This document shows, piece after piece, positions 49,541 through 59,855 of a DNA stretch of 60,000 nucleotides (positions within the stretch are counted from its first letter, which is position 1; every line of letters begins with the position of its first letter). The position numbers were made by a program, and so were the translations under genes. Origin of the DNA: Apostichopus japonicus (Eukaryota > Echinodermata > Holothuroidea > Aspidochirotida > Stichopodidae); assembly GCF_037975245.1 (NCBI RefSeq), contig NC_092581.1, positions 1,254,501-1,314,500 on the forward strand. Reading direction: 5' to 3'. Under the pieces are notes generated by a model. It was not told the origin of the DNA. It worked only from the letters and a program-made list of their open reading frames with translations, and did not search any database.

Positions 49541-49945
49541 GATATGAGGGTTAGTAAGACAACCAACCCGTGTAACATTGCCCCCCCCCCCCTACTCATC
49601 CAGTGCCATATGAAGCTATAAAATTCTAAGAGGTAGAAAGCAATGGGGTCTGGGGTCTTTACCATTAAAATTTTAATTTTGTCGAATCTACCGTGGCCTA
49701 GATGGGACATTGAAAATCTCTACTATTTTATTTCCAAATTTCGACTTGCTCTAGACGGTAAGAATTTCATTGCGTCATCGCAATTTCAACCTTTGTTTTC
49801 CTTCTCTCGAAATGTTGAAAGTTGCAAAATATTCAGGGGGGCTCAATCATACCCCCGCCAGAGGGGGACACCTTCCCTACACCTTTGTCATTGAAACATA
49901 ATGTGCCTATAGATTAAGCTCACAATCTACCCGACGTTTCCTTAC

Positions 49946-50082
49946 CGTATTATCATCTTCAAGCTGTTGTGCTATAAGTTGCCAGTTGTTGGCGTCATAG
50001 TTGACTCTATGGTAACCGTATTCTCTGATATTAACCAGTAACCAGTCGGTGTCAGAACCCTCACCAATGTCCTTGTTATAAC
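49946..50082 (-). CDS. Aminopeptidase N-like exon (VNYD; start of helical domain)
   Basis: Residues 360-405: ...DTDWLLVNIREYGYHRVNYD ANNWQLIAQQLEDDNT. It matches the [21 protein letters not shown] block of APN, the end of the beta domain and start of the ERAP1_C-like helical domain. Ends in phase 0 before GTAAG. Confidence 0.95.
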
Positions 50083-50612
50083 CTAAAAGCAATCGTAGAT
50101 TTAAATCGGATTTAAGCTTTTAATGACTTTTATTTTGTATGTAATTGATTACAATCTTTTGACTATCATATTGCTGTAAACAACTTCCAATAAAAAAAAT
50201 GTAACCCTTACTTTATGCTACCTAACATTCTGACGGCATATTTAAACTTATTTCAAAATCTTACAACATGATGTGATATAAATTTGAAAGTTTGTAAAAT
50301 GCATTGTATTGCAAGTGGCGTCGATAGCCAGCTCGGGGCCCAGATCCACTAATTTACCCGTACCGCGGGACTGACTCCCCCCCCCCCTACCCGTTACCCA
50401 TCCACTCATTTTCGTCGGGGGGATTAACTTATAGCGCAAAAGCATTATCTGGTGTGTCAATTAATCAAATCTTCACAGGGAAAAATCCGGTTCTTATCAG
50501 TTTCATTTTCAACCCCATAGTTGTAGTTGCTTTATAGTAACATGTCGTCAGAAATGAAACAAGATGAAGGTCCATACCATATTCACACAAACTGTGTGCT
50601 GGTCAATCTTAC

Positions 50613-50704
50613 CTTCATCATCCGGGTTCAACCATTCTATCTGGTCACCTTGGAAATTTGGATTTGCTGAGGAGGTATGTGTCAATGGAACGTACCATTT
50701 GTAC
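50613..50704 (-). CDS. Aminopeptidase N-like exon (small beta domain)
   Basis: Residues 329-359: GYKWYVPLTHTSSANPNFQG ... ending IEWLNPDDE. It corresponds to the YVWIVPIT strand of the beta-sandwich domain. 92 bp; codons are split at both ends and join correctly. Confidence 0.92.
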
Positions 50705-50860
50705 CTGCAGGGGTAGAACAAAATTTCAACAATTGGAGGTAATCACCATGTCTCCCGATAGCTTTGCAAGTTTTTGTTTCATACCCTGCTAAATGATATT
50801 AATAAAAAATATATGTTTGTTTGTTTATTTTTTTCATTGGTTTTCTTCGGAAAGACTTAC

Positions 50861-51045
50861 CCCAAGTCAGGGTATGTGTTCTGTTCCTCAGAGTCTGGAT
50901 TGGAGAGGAAACGATGCTGGGAGGCGGAATACTCAACATTACCGCCATAGCTTCTGGTGACGTCAATGACGGGGAATCCCATTTGAAGCGTCCAGGTTTC
51001 CATTATTGCTGTTACATCGATGTCCTTACCATCTTCGTCTGCTGC
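50861..51045 (-). CDS. Aminopeptidase N-like exon (TWTLQMGFPV)
   Basis: Residues 268-328. ETWTLQMGFPVIDV is the conserved RWTLQMGFPV segment closing the catalytic domain. HRFLSNPDSEEQ follows, as in HFLLDPDS of APN. Acceptor TGTAG; ends in two nucleotides (GG) before GTAAG. Confidence 0.95.
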
Positions 51046-51090
51046 CTACAAATTCAAATAGAAAAGAATTGTGTCTCTTTAGGCATAATG

Positions 51091-51490
51091 GGAGACAGGG
51101 TGACAGGGTAACCGGGTGACGGGGTGACGGGGAGACGGGGGGACGGGGAGACGGGGAGACGGGGAGACGGAGAGACGGGGAGACGGGGAAATAGGGAGAC
51201 AGGGAGACAGGGAGACAGGGTGACAGGGTGACCGTGTGACCGGGTGACGGGGAGACGGGGGAGACGGAGAGATTTGGAGACGGGGAGATTTGGAGACGGG
51301 GAGACGGGGAGACGGGGAGACGGGGAGACGGGGAGACAGGGAGACAGGGAGGCAGGGTGACAGGGTGACCGGGTGACCGGGTGACCGGGTGACGGGATGA
51401 CGGGGTGACGGGGTGACGGGGTGACGGGAGAACGGGGTGACGGGGTGACGGGGTGACGGGGAGACGAGGAGACGGGGAGACAGGGAGACA
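51091..51490. repeat. 8-bp minisatellite filling an aminopeptidase intron
   Basis: About 50 units of GGTGACGG / GGAGACGG / GGAGACAG / GGTGACCG. Variants are ordered in a repeated cycle, which restarts with GGGTGACAGGG at 51,098, 51,218 and 51,355, a higher-order period of about 120-137 bp. On the minus (coding) strand it reads C-rich. Because 24 nt are eight codons, every frame gives the same Ser/Pro/Arg/Val-rich octapeptide theme (PSPRLPVS). The intron is 466 bp, so the array is 86% of it. Confidence 0.95.
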
Positions 51491-51511
51491 AGAATCTTGT
51501 AGCGCACTCAC

Positions 51512-51577
51512 CTGAGTTAGGTGGAACCAAAGATCGCCGTTCACAGCGTTGCTGTATGCGAAGGCTGTCAAGTAGCT
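51512..51577 (-). CDS. Aminopeptidase N-like exon upstream of the minisatellite intron
   Basis: Residues 246-267: SYLTAFAYSNAVNGDLWFHL TQ, matching SYLHTFAYQN...LWDHL in APN. 66 bp, phase 0. The donor GTGAG starts at 51511, and an 8-bp minisatellite begins about 22 bp into the intron. The reading frame stays open through the whole intron if it is not spliced. Confidence 0.94.
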
Positions 51578-51893
51578 CTGTGAGAACGAGTTTGGTTTAA
51601 AGAGGAACGTTAGAAAATGGGTAAAGTCAATCTTCAGACCAAGAGTAATTTGATTTTAAATGGGAGTCTGAGGAAGAGCTTCAGTTTCTACAAATTCTGC
51701 TTCGAAACATATTTAGGTGTTTTGATTTTCTGTTATATCACAGCCTAAACTTAAAACCCTCACGTGCACAACGAATGAGTCGTATCTATACTTTTTCTTT
51801 CAATTAAAATTTTAGTTTCTATCTTCATTACTTTTGAATAACTTTTTTGTTTTACAATTGAAAAAAAAAATAGAAAATAGAAAAAATACTCAC

Positions 51894-51959
51894 GTTTAAG
51901 CCTTTTTTGAATGTTGCTTCGCCGAGGAAATTTTGCAACATTCTTAGAATGGATGCCCC
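51894..51959 (-). CDS. Aminopeptidase N-like exon (GASILRML)
   Basis: Residues 224-245: GASILRMLQNFLGEATFKKG LN, matching KGASVLRML..FL in APN. 66 bp, phase 0 on both sides. Acceptor CTTAG, donor GTGAG. Confidence 0.94.
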
Positions 51960-52591
51960 CTAAGAGACAAGATAACAAAAAGATGGAACTGCTTACGAAA
52001 AGCTGTGAAAATTTTAACAATTTCACGTGCATCCTAACAGTTTCACTTGCACCCTATAAAATTTCACAAAATGCGGGAAAACTTCGGCGAAATGATGATG
52101 CTTGTTGTATGAAACTGTAATATTTGTACTTTTCACCATCATGCCGGATCAATAATTTTGTAACAAAAGCTTCATAACTCATTCAGATTTCAGAATATAT
52201 TGATTATATTATTTTCGGAATATTCATCACTTTGATCACTTTGCCATGTTTATACGAATTTCAGGGAGAGAAAAACAAAAGACATGTTTTGATTGGAATA
52301 ATTGATTTTAAATTTTCCAAGGAGGGAATTGTTAATTATTTTTAAGTACAGATTTGCTGTTACGATGTGTTATCTAACAAATTTCAATTTGAATGATGTT
52401 AGGCTTCCATTCGGAAAACGTAGGCCTAACGTAATGAATAAGTATGCTTGAATGCAGGTTTGTCCCCCATATCTACTTCAACTAGCCGATCGTGAATTTT
52501 GCATGATCTTCTGAAAGCTATAAAAGACTTGGATAAAGTACAGTGCATTAAAAATATGACAATTTTAATCAAAGTGCATGGGAATGTATAC

Positions 52592-52726
52592 CTTATTATA
52601 AGATATTGTATCAAATTGTTGGTTGATGTCATCCGGGGTCTCTACGTCAACTATGATTGGACGAGACGTTTGAAGAGCGTCGGTATTCATCACTGGCTGT
52701 ACATCCAACACGACAAACTGGTCGCT
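52592..52726 (-). CDS. Aminopeptidase N-like exon with catalytic Tyr
   Basis: Residues 179-223: SDQFVVLDVQPVMNTDALQT..., ending ...FDTISYNK. Y221 aligns with the transition-state-stabilising Tyr of APN (ISYSKG in human). Symmetric phase 0, 135 bp. The donor is GTATAC, weaker than the GTAAG used elsewhere. Confidence 0.94.
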
Positions 52727-53167
52727 CTTAAAACAATGAGAGAAAGGTTTATTCATTAATTTAACTTTGTCCTTTGCGAGCGACTGCCCTACAATAACAT
52801 TACCGTGTATCTTCACACACGCGCGCGCAACCACACACACACTTACACAAACGTGTTCTTTGTTGTATATATTAGCTGACATTTCCCTTTATTCTTAAAA
52901 CTCTTTGTCTGGACAACCGATGACTATTGTTTGACAATTGGAGACAGGAATTCCATTGTCCCATGTTACCACTTGTTAGCCCCAGATAGGTACACACACA
53001 TTCAGACTCTAGACCCCAATGTTTTCAACAATAGAATTCTTCTGAGGACGTGGTGATTCTTGTCAAATGACTCCTGAGGACTATAGGAATTCTTTTGTTC
53101 AAGTCCTCAATCACAAGTGCATGCACACTCACACACACACACGTACAATTAATAGCAAAGGTATTAC

Positions 53168-53281
53168 CATTCCCCAATCTGGTTCAACTTCCTCCACACC
53201 AAGATATTCCACATAGCTGGCGAATCCTTCGTTGAGCCAAGTATCATCCCACCACTGCAATGTCACCAGGTTACCAAACCA
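53168..53281 (-). CDS. Aminopeptidase N-like exon with third zinc ligand
   Basis: Residues 141-178: [20 protein letters not shown]... E158 in WLNEGFA is the distal zinc ligand, 19 residues after H139 as in gluzincins. ASYVEYLG follows. Phase 0 on both sides; 114 bp. Confidence 0.97.
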
Positions 53282-54588
53282 CTGGAATAAACGACAAGAG
53301 ATCGAGCCATAAAAGAACTTTCGGTATAGCAGGCAATTAGATAATTATATGGAAAAGAAAAGCTTTGTTTTCCCAGTTGCTATAGTTGAAGACCCCATCT
53401 CAATATCATATTCCTAACTTGAGATTTGGTTGATTGAATGCAACCTATTATGACCGATTTATAATCCCTTGATTCTTCCCAGAATGCAATGGATCACATC
53501 ACGTGATCTGTGATGTCATAACGGCAAATGTTCTTGAAAAGCTTTTAATTTTCTCTTATTATCTTCCTGTTGTTTTATACTTGAAAAATCCTACAAATGG
53601 AATGTTTGCTTAGCTAACAAGGTTCTCTTTATTTAAACTTTCATCGAAATACAACTATAATTTATTTTTTATAGAAATATTATATTTCTCTGTGAATAAG
53701 TAATTTAAATATTTTAGAGAAAGACAACAACAACAAAAATGTTTTCAGCTGATTTGCCGTCACGACATCAATAACTTGGCTTTGATACATTCATAAAAAA
53801 AACAAATTTGAAAATAGTCATATCTTCGCGACACAAAATGCGATGAGGATGTGTTTTTTACTTACGTATGCAGACAAATTACCAGCATATTAATTAAGTC
53901 ATCAACTTCAACGACCTGAATGTCGCTTTAAAAGTGAGGTGCGACAGATGATATACAGAAAAAATTATATAAGGCATGGGGTCATATTTTTGGCAATTTT
54001 AAACCTTGGTCGCAATCACATTACCGCTTGGTCGCAATCACTCTACCGCCCCCCCCCCACGTCAACCCGTATCCCTGACGTACCCCCTCCCACTCCCCAT
54101 TCCTCCAACACGAAGAGGATCCCTGCAATGCCCAGCAAATATTAACTTGTTTGCCTGCTAAATCAGTTAAGAGTGATAATATTGCAACTCTGTACTGGTT
54201 CGCTAAAGGCTACGTTTTGGTTCTGTCCGGCCTTATGCTGCATTTACACTAGACCACGATTCCCACGATCGCCACGATTTTTCAAAAAGCGTGGAGCTCC
54301 ACGATATATTAATGTTTTTTTTTCCTTTTTCCACGCTTTTAGACGCTTTCAAACGTTTCGTTACGATTTATAACGCTTTGCCAAACCAGTGCCTTCCGGT
54401 CAAGGCCTGCTACGATTTTCATTACGTTCCCTCAAGTTATCTTACGATCACCACGATAAGCTCTCGCGTTCTGCCACGTTCTGCTAAGTTCTGTTGAGGT
54501 CCCTCAGGTTCATCAAGTTCTGTTAAGATCTCCTAAGGTTTATGTACACGATTTGACTAAAATTACCACGCTTGAATCCCGATTGGGG

Positions 54589-54595
54589 TATAAAG
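54589..54595 (+). promoter_or_regulatory. TATA box of the Harbinger-like element
   Basis: TATAAAG in a GC-rich context (GGGGTATAAAGAGGAGGCC), about 55 bp ahead of the transposase ATG. It is a clear core-promoter-like motif in an otherwise AT-rich region; start-site position is inferred, not seen. Confidence 0.55.
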
Positions 54596-54645
54596 AGGAG
54601 GCCGGGGCCACTCTCTCATTCGTTCCAGAGAAACAATGAGGAAGC

Positions 54646-55260
54646 ATGCTTCCAAGAGATGAAGAAGATATTGAATTGGCATTTCTGGTTTATGCTTATA
54701 TTGTCGCTAAAAAAAGAAGGCAGCGGCAAGAAGAAGAGGCAGAACGGAGCAGGGTGGAAAAGAGTGGAAGGCTGAGGAGGCCAAGGAGAAGACCTAGAAG
54801 GTGGTGGGTGAGACGGTGGTTAAGTGCAGAAAGAAGGTACCAGTTGGGGCACCATTCTCATCTTCTTAACAGGGAACTCAGGTGTGAAGATGTTAGCTCC
54901 TACGCGAACTATGTAAGGATGCCTCCAGATATTTTTGATGAGATAGTGAAACTTGAGGAAATCGTGTTTCAAAATCCAGCAAGATCCCCTGCGATAGTGC
55001 ACCAAGGTCTGTTTCGCTCTGTTACGCTCAGTTCAGCTGTACTACGATTCCCACGTTCTTTCACGCGCTTTCACGGTTTGGTCTCAGATCGGGACAATCG
55101 TGGGAAACTTTTTGACTGTCAAAAATTTTGTCACGTTCATGACGATCATCACGATTCAACGAAGTTTCCTCAAGACCACCACGATTCTGTCACACGACCT
55201 CCCACGCTCCTCGCGATTCTCTCAAATTGTGGGAATCGTGGAGAACGTGGCCGAGTGTAA
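54646..55260 (+). pseudogene. Truncated Harbinger-type transposase fused to subterminal repeat
   Basis: The reading frame of 204 codons starts at 54646. Residues 1-60 are acidic then very basic (RRPRRRPRRWW). Residues from about 52 to 115 (WWVRRWLSAERRY..., then YVRMPPDIFDEIVKLEE) resemble the N-terminal helical region of PIF/Harbinger (HARBI1/ALP1-like) transposases, which typically read W.R.W...R...G.....L..EL......F..F.RM....F..L. From about residue 117 (near 54995) the translation is that of the CACGATT-rich 3' subterminal repeat, so an internal deletion removed the DDE nuclease domain. An 8-codon upstream ATG frame (from 54635) overlaps the start. The transposase assignment rests on remembered motif patterns. 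Confidence 0.6.
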
Positions 55261-57674
55261 ATGCTGCTTTATAGATGAGAACAATCATTTGGTTAGAAAC
55301 TTTGTAGTAGAAAATATGGTCATGTTTGGTCATGAAGATATGTATGGTAACAAGCAAGTAAATATCCCCAAGACCCTTTTCACCTGGGAATGTGTAAAAT
55401 GCTATCCTTAGATAACCAAATGAAAAGGGGCGAAAGGTTTACCGTAGCCTGCAGGTAAGAAATTGGTTCGTATAGACTATAATGTTCTTAAGAACGGTGA
55501 TATATAAAATCTGCTTAATAAATAGCATTGCTTTGAGCTGTTCAGAGTGGCCTATATGCATTAAATGTTTGAATGTTTAGGGCGTTTGAATCGACGCTGC
55601 ATGGCTTACCGGATCCGGATCAGTAGTCAAATTAAAGAATTAACCAAAACAATAAGGAGATCTTTAATGTTGAAAGAGAATAAGAAGTTCAAGATTAACT
55701 GAATTAAAGTCTAATCCAGTGTCCTAAATTTTCATCAAAATGTATTAGGCCAGCGACGGAGGATAAATTAAACGCAAAGGTCACTTTTGTTGTGCCGTGG
55801 AGTCAGGACGATGTTTCCATGGTAACACATGTAAACTTAATGCAAACAATAAATGAAGTATTGTAGGGGAGCGGAAGGGAGGGGGGAACCATCGTTTTAT
55901 AAGAGAAAATCAATTTGCAAAATGTTAAATTCACAGAGATTGATATTTTATGTCTGCACAAGTCCGCATTTTTTTGTTTTTATGATTTGATTGGATTATG
56001 GTCTCCTTTCTTTAGTCAAGTTCCATATTCAACTATCCTCTTTAATATGTCTCAATTTAGTTATGTGTCACTTTAAGCTGAACCGTACGATTGGAATATT
56101 TTGCAGCAATTAAATACATATACTGCTATTTGACACTTGAGTATACTACATGTAGATATATAAATCTTACATCAGCTGTCGAAAAGTCAAAAGCCTTCAC
56201 GTGCACAAATGTTTGCTCTACTAGCCTGCGATCAGATAAGCGAGAGATAAGGATAAACTAACAGAGACGTTCGTCAATATGTCGATTATTTTATTACGCA
56301 CTGTAGATCAGCTACTGCAAACATAGCAATCTTTAAGATACCGTATAGATAACGTTTAGTGTGTAACGAACGCTGCATTTAGCTAAGATTCCATACAACA
56401 GGTACGGTACATAGGACAATTGACACGTTATACTGTCCACCTCTATTAAAACTTGCATAAAGGCATATACCGTGCAACATCTATATAGACTAATAAACTG
56501 ATTGCCTTGTTGCGTGCAACTACAATCGTTCGTTTTGTGTTTTGAAATGGTAAAGAAGGTATTATACGGTAGCTTTTGATGCATGTAATGGACAGATCTC
56601 AGTATTGCTTCAAGGATAGAAGATGCAATTACCTTGAAGATCCGATTTTGCAGGACTGGATGGGGGGAGGGGGCAAACTTAACCGATACAAGCCCTCGAT
56701 GGATGATATAAGATGCATACAATAAAATATACAGACGATATACCTCTATCGTGGCTTTTACCCCCTTCCGTACCTATTATATTTCCAGAAATCAACTTTT
56801 TTTTCTTTTTTTTTTGGCAAGTTTATTACAATAATTCATGATTGATGATTATTTGAAAACAGTAATGTTTAAGAACTTAAGAATAATGAATAATTTGATA
56901 CAAGGTTCATTTGGCGGTGGTAAATTTGTGTATGACTGTGGACAAGATGTTCGAACATGTTTTTATTCGTACATTCATGTAACATGTAGCCTACTGCCTT
57001 AGAAAACTTAAAACAGAGTATACAAGTCATAATATATATTGGTTAGTTATGCAATTCCAGTCAGAGCCGGATGAAGCTAGTGCGGATGTGGGGGGGGGGG
57101 TGGGGTGGGAGAGGCTATAGCATTCAGCATGGGCACGTTCCATTTTTCATTTTCATCTTTGTGTAGCTGGTATGATTTCAGTTTTAAATATGTATGTGTA
57201 CTAAATGTATCATGTAGATACCACACTGTGTTAATATAATAACCCCGAGTGAAGGTGATTACTTGGCTTAAGTCGCTAACCTTAAACACCCAGTCGTTTC
57301 TTCAAAAGTCGAAGACAGCATAGTACTATAGTAATAGAGCACGTGCCGGAGTCACTAAATCGGATATTGATACGCTCGCAAGAATTTAGCGCATCATCCT
57401 TTGAAAATGCTGGGCCCGTAGCATATGTGCTATTTTTTTGGGGCTACTAGGCTAATCCTGCACTGCATCCACTGTTTGTAATTGTTGGAGGAGGTTGCAA
57501 CATCGTAATTTTACCCTTTGGGGAGCCACTGGGTAAATTAAAATCGTTACTTTGATAATCGCAGACTCATTCAGATCGTAAAAGAAATGTTCCCAATTGC
57601 GATAAGAAAAACAATTGAATTGAAGTTTTTTTCTATCCAAGTTATTTACATATTGATTGAAAAGACAAACCAAC

Positions 57675-57829
57675 CTGATGGGCGAGTTCATGAGATACCA
57701 CAGTGCAAACTCTCTGTTTATTTCTCGGAGAAGATACCCCTTCAGTGTAGAGTAGAGCAGTTTCGCGATAAGTGATCAGCCCCCAATTTTCCATTGCGCC
57801 CGCAGTGAAATCAGGTATGGCGATCATAT
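57675..57829 (-). CDS. Aminopeptidase N-like exon with GAMEN and HEXXH motifs
   Basis: Residues 89-140: [20 protein letters not shown]... to ...[14 protein letters not shown] (99-103) binds the substrate N-terminus. HELAH (135-139) supplies two zinc ligands and the general base E136. The spacing from N103 to H135 equals that in human APN. The donor is GTTGG after CAG. The intron that follows (4.4 kb, the largest visible in this gene) separates the HEXXH from the third zinc ligand. Confidence 0.97.
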
Positions 57830-58396
57830 CTACAAATAAATACGGTATAAGATGTCAACTTTTTAATAGTACTACTTAAATGATAATTACTCACAAAACA
57901 TAATAATAATAATTGTGTAAACGGCAAGACAGACTCACAGATGGACTGACGGTCAAGCAGTCAGACAGCTAGATTAAGCTCAACATAGTCAATTAACAGA
58001 CAGTGAGTATAACAGTCAAACACCATGCAGGCAAACATATAAACATGTAAAGAGACATCTTAACAGACAGAAAGACGGCCATCACTACAAGACATTTTTC
58101 TGTTTCTTTCAACTACATCACCCAGAAGGTCACCTCATTCAAGATACCGTCGCTATTTTGTTGGTTATTCATGGCACCATCAATTTTCCGTACAATGACC
58201 ATACAGATTTTTTGTTATGAGAGTCTAAAGTTTTCGTCACTTATAAACAACCTCTTCAGTCACTCAGTAGTGAACAATTTTCGTACAGTTATGGTGCTCC
58301 TGGGAGGCCTATGGCGATGGTCTACTGATATCAAATTTGGTAATAAATAATGATTTTTGTTTTTTGTTTTACGTCAAACAAAGATCTCCAACTTAC

Positions 58397-58517
58397 CCAT
58401 TTTAGGAAGAGGAAAAGGAATTTGAAAATAATCCTCGAAAAAGTCGATTATATCCGCCCCTTTTTCCAAGGCATACCTGACAGAATTACGAGCCTCCGGC
58501 CTAGCCCATACTCGAAA
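58397..58517 (-). CDS. Aminopeptidase N-like exon (start of catalytic domain)
   Basis: Residues 49-88: FRVWARPEARNSVRYALEKG..., then an FFEDYFQIPFPLPKM segment. It matches the RIWARP...YALN...Y.TPYPLPK block of M1 enzymes. Begins in phase 0 after GTACAG, ends with a single G before GTAAG. Confidence 0.93.
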
Positions 58518-58547
58518 CTGTACGATAAAGAAAACGGTAACGTTTGG

Positions 58548-58885
58548 TAATAGATTATATAGACAATAGGTAACATACACAATAGTTTATAGATAAAGGT
58601 AACATACACAATATGTTATAGATCGAAGGTAACAGCTAACATAGATCATATGTTATAGATCATATGTACCAGTTATACTAGGCGATGGGTAATAGGTAAC
58701 AATTATAATAATAAATAAATAAATGATAATTGGTAACAGTTATAATAGGTAATGGATATGTAGGAGGTAACATTGAAAATAGGTTATGGATCGAAGGTAT
58801 AACAGCTAACATAGGGGATAGGTTAAAGATTGTAGGATAGCATTTATAATAGGCGATGGGTATAATAGGTAACAATTATAACAAA
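58548..58885. repeat. Degenerate repeats built on ATAGGTAACA / TTATAATAGG
   Basis: ATAGGTAACA, GTAACAGCTAACATAG, GGCGATGGGTA and TTATAATAGG recur many times at irregular spacing. Lies in the first visible aminopeptidase intron, between its donor and a MITE. Confidence 0.75.
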
Positions 58886-58998
58886 ATTATATATAAATAA
58901 TTAGTAGAAGGAATAACGAGTCAGAGGGAGCAGAAATTGTCACGTGTTTTGCTCAATTGAATATGCAGATGGCGTTCCTGTATGTGATGCTAATATGC

Positions 58999-59274
58999 CA
59001 GGCGCGGATCCAGAGGGGGGTCCAGGGGGTCCGGACCCCCCTGCTCTTGGCCAAAAAAAATAAAGAGAAAAAATAAAGAGAAAAAAAAAGAGAAAAAAAA
59101 AAGAGAGAGAAAAAAAGAGAGAGGTGCTTTGCATGGCTAAATTGAAGGGGGTTCCCTGTTGTACTTAAATATCCAAGAATTTCACAATGGATAGAGGGAA
59201 ACCCACTCCCCTTAGACCCTAGGATCACTGGAGGCCAAACCCTTCACCCTTCCAGAATCCTGGATCCGGCCCTG
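58999..59274. mobile_element. MITE with GGATCCAG-type terminal inverted repeats (276 bp)
   Basis: The left end CAGGCGCGGATCCAGA and the inverted right end CAGGGCCGGATCCAGG match at 12 of 16 positions. The inside holds a G/C-rich palindrome-like start (GGGGGGTCC...GGACCCCCC) and an A/G-rich low-complexity stretch. No flanking direct repeat is visible, so the insertion is old or the flank has changed. hAT type is inferred from the CAG...CTG ends. Lies in the first visible aminopeptidase intron. Confidence 0.65.
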
Positions 59275-59281
59275 CATCAAA

Positions 59282-59743
59282 CAGTGGTGACGGAACGGGA
59301 GGGGGATTGGGGGCTAAAGGCATTATGATTTTTTTATCATCTCAACTCATCTGATATGTATTACCATATTTCATAGATTGTTTTTTTCTCATCAATCGAG
59401 AAATTGCAGACATGAGATCCATATTTTCAGGCTAGGTACATGCAGCTTAGAATACTCGGGAAGTGACGTTTCCGGCCATCTGGGGGGTTTGTAAAGCCAA
59501 AAAATTTCTGGTACGCTCCGCGCCAACCGATGGTGGCGCTCCGCTTAGATAGTCTTACGTTCAAATGCCCTCAAGCCCAATGGATCTCCAAGGTCTGTGC
59601 ATGGAACCTCTCTGAACACTTCCGTTTTTAAAACACCAAGTTTCTTTTATGGGTTGTGCAAAACTGCAAACACTAGTAACGGAAGGGGCGAGCACGTGGT
59701 ACCATATTAGAGCCCAAGAGGGGGTGTTGATCCGCCACTACTG
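59282..59743. mobile_element. Probable hAT-like remnant next to the preceding MITE
   Basis: Outer ends CAGTGGTGACGGA and (inverted) CAGTAGTGGCGGA are similar, as expected of terminal inverted repeats. The interior 59,441-59,553 matches, in inverse orientation, the interior of the 41,831-42,125 MITE (shared GGTGGCGCTNCGCTTAGATAG and AAAAATTTCT stretches). No target duplication was found. Boundaries are tentative. Confidence 0.45.
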
Positions 59744-59855
59744 GCTAGCAATTAACAAATGATTATACAATTTATGGTCATGTCTTTTCCGCTTCCAGAC
59801 CGAAGAAACTACATGGTTAGTACAACCCTTCAGGCTCGTCCTATATATCACTTAC

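Larger units (their letters stand above)
54236..55268 (+). mobile_element. PIF/Harbinger-like DNA transposon, internally deleted (1,033 bp)
   Basis: The ends are imperfect terminal inverted repeats of about 34 bp; both contain GCATTTACACT, CCACG and CCACGAT. They are flanked by the direct 3-bp target duplication TTA (54233-54235 and 55269-55271), the hallmark of PIF/Harbinger insertion. Inside are dense CACGATT/AATCGTGG-type subterminal motifs on both sides, a TATAAAG box and a truncated transposase reading frame. The element lies antisense inside the aminopeptidase intron between HEXXH and the third zinc ligand. With the catalytic DDE region missing, it should be non-autonomous. Confidence 0.8.
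53282..57674 (-). other. 4.4-kb aminopeptidase intron splitting the zinc site
   Basis: It begins GTTGG after the HELAHQ exon and ends CCAG before the WFGN exon. It contains the Harbinger-like element, a C homopolymer (54,048-54,059) and a G homopolymer near 57,090. No additional exon is needed: phase 0 joins HELAHQ directly to WFGN as in other M1 enzymes. Confidence 0.85.

Noticed and set aside
50821-51111. Plus-strand 96-codon frame
   Set aside because: Antisense to the exon with TWTLQMGFPV; no domain of its own.
51026-51571. Three overlapping Pro/Ser-rich frames of 142-181 codons on the minus strand as a separate gene
   Set aside because: They translate the 8-bp minisatellite in an intron of the aminopeptidase gene. 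No independent start or promoter is seen; reported only as a possible intron-retention product.
52499-52759. Plus-strand frame over an aminopeptidase exon
   Set aside because: Antisense shadow of the exon at 52592-52726.
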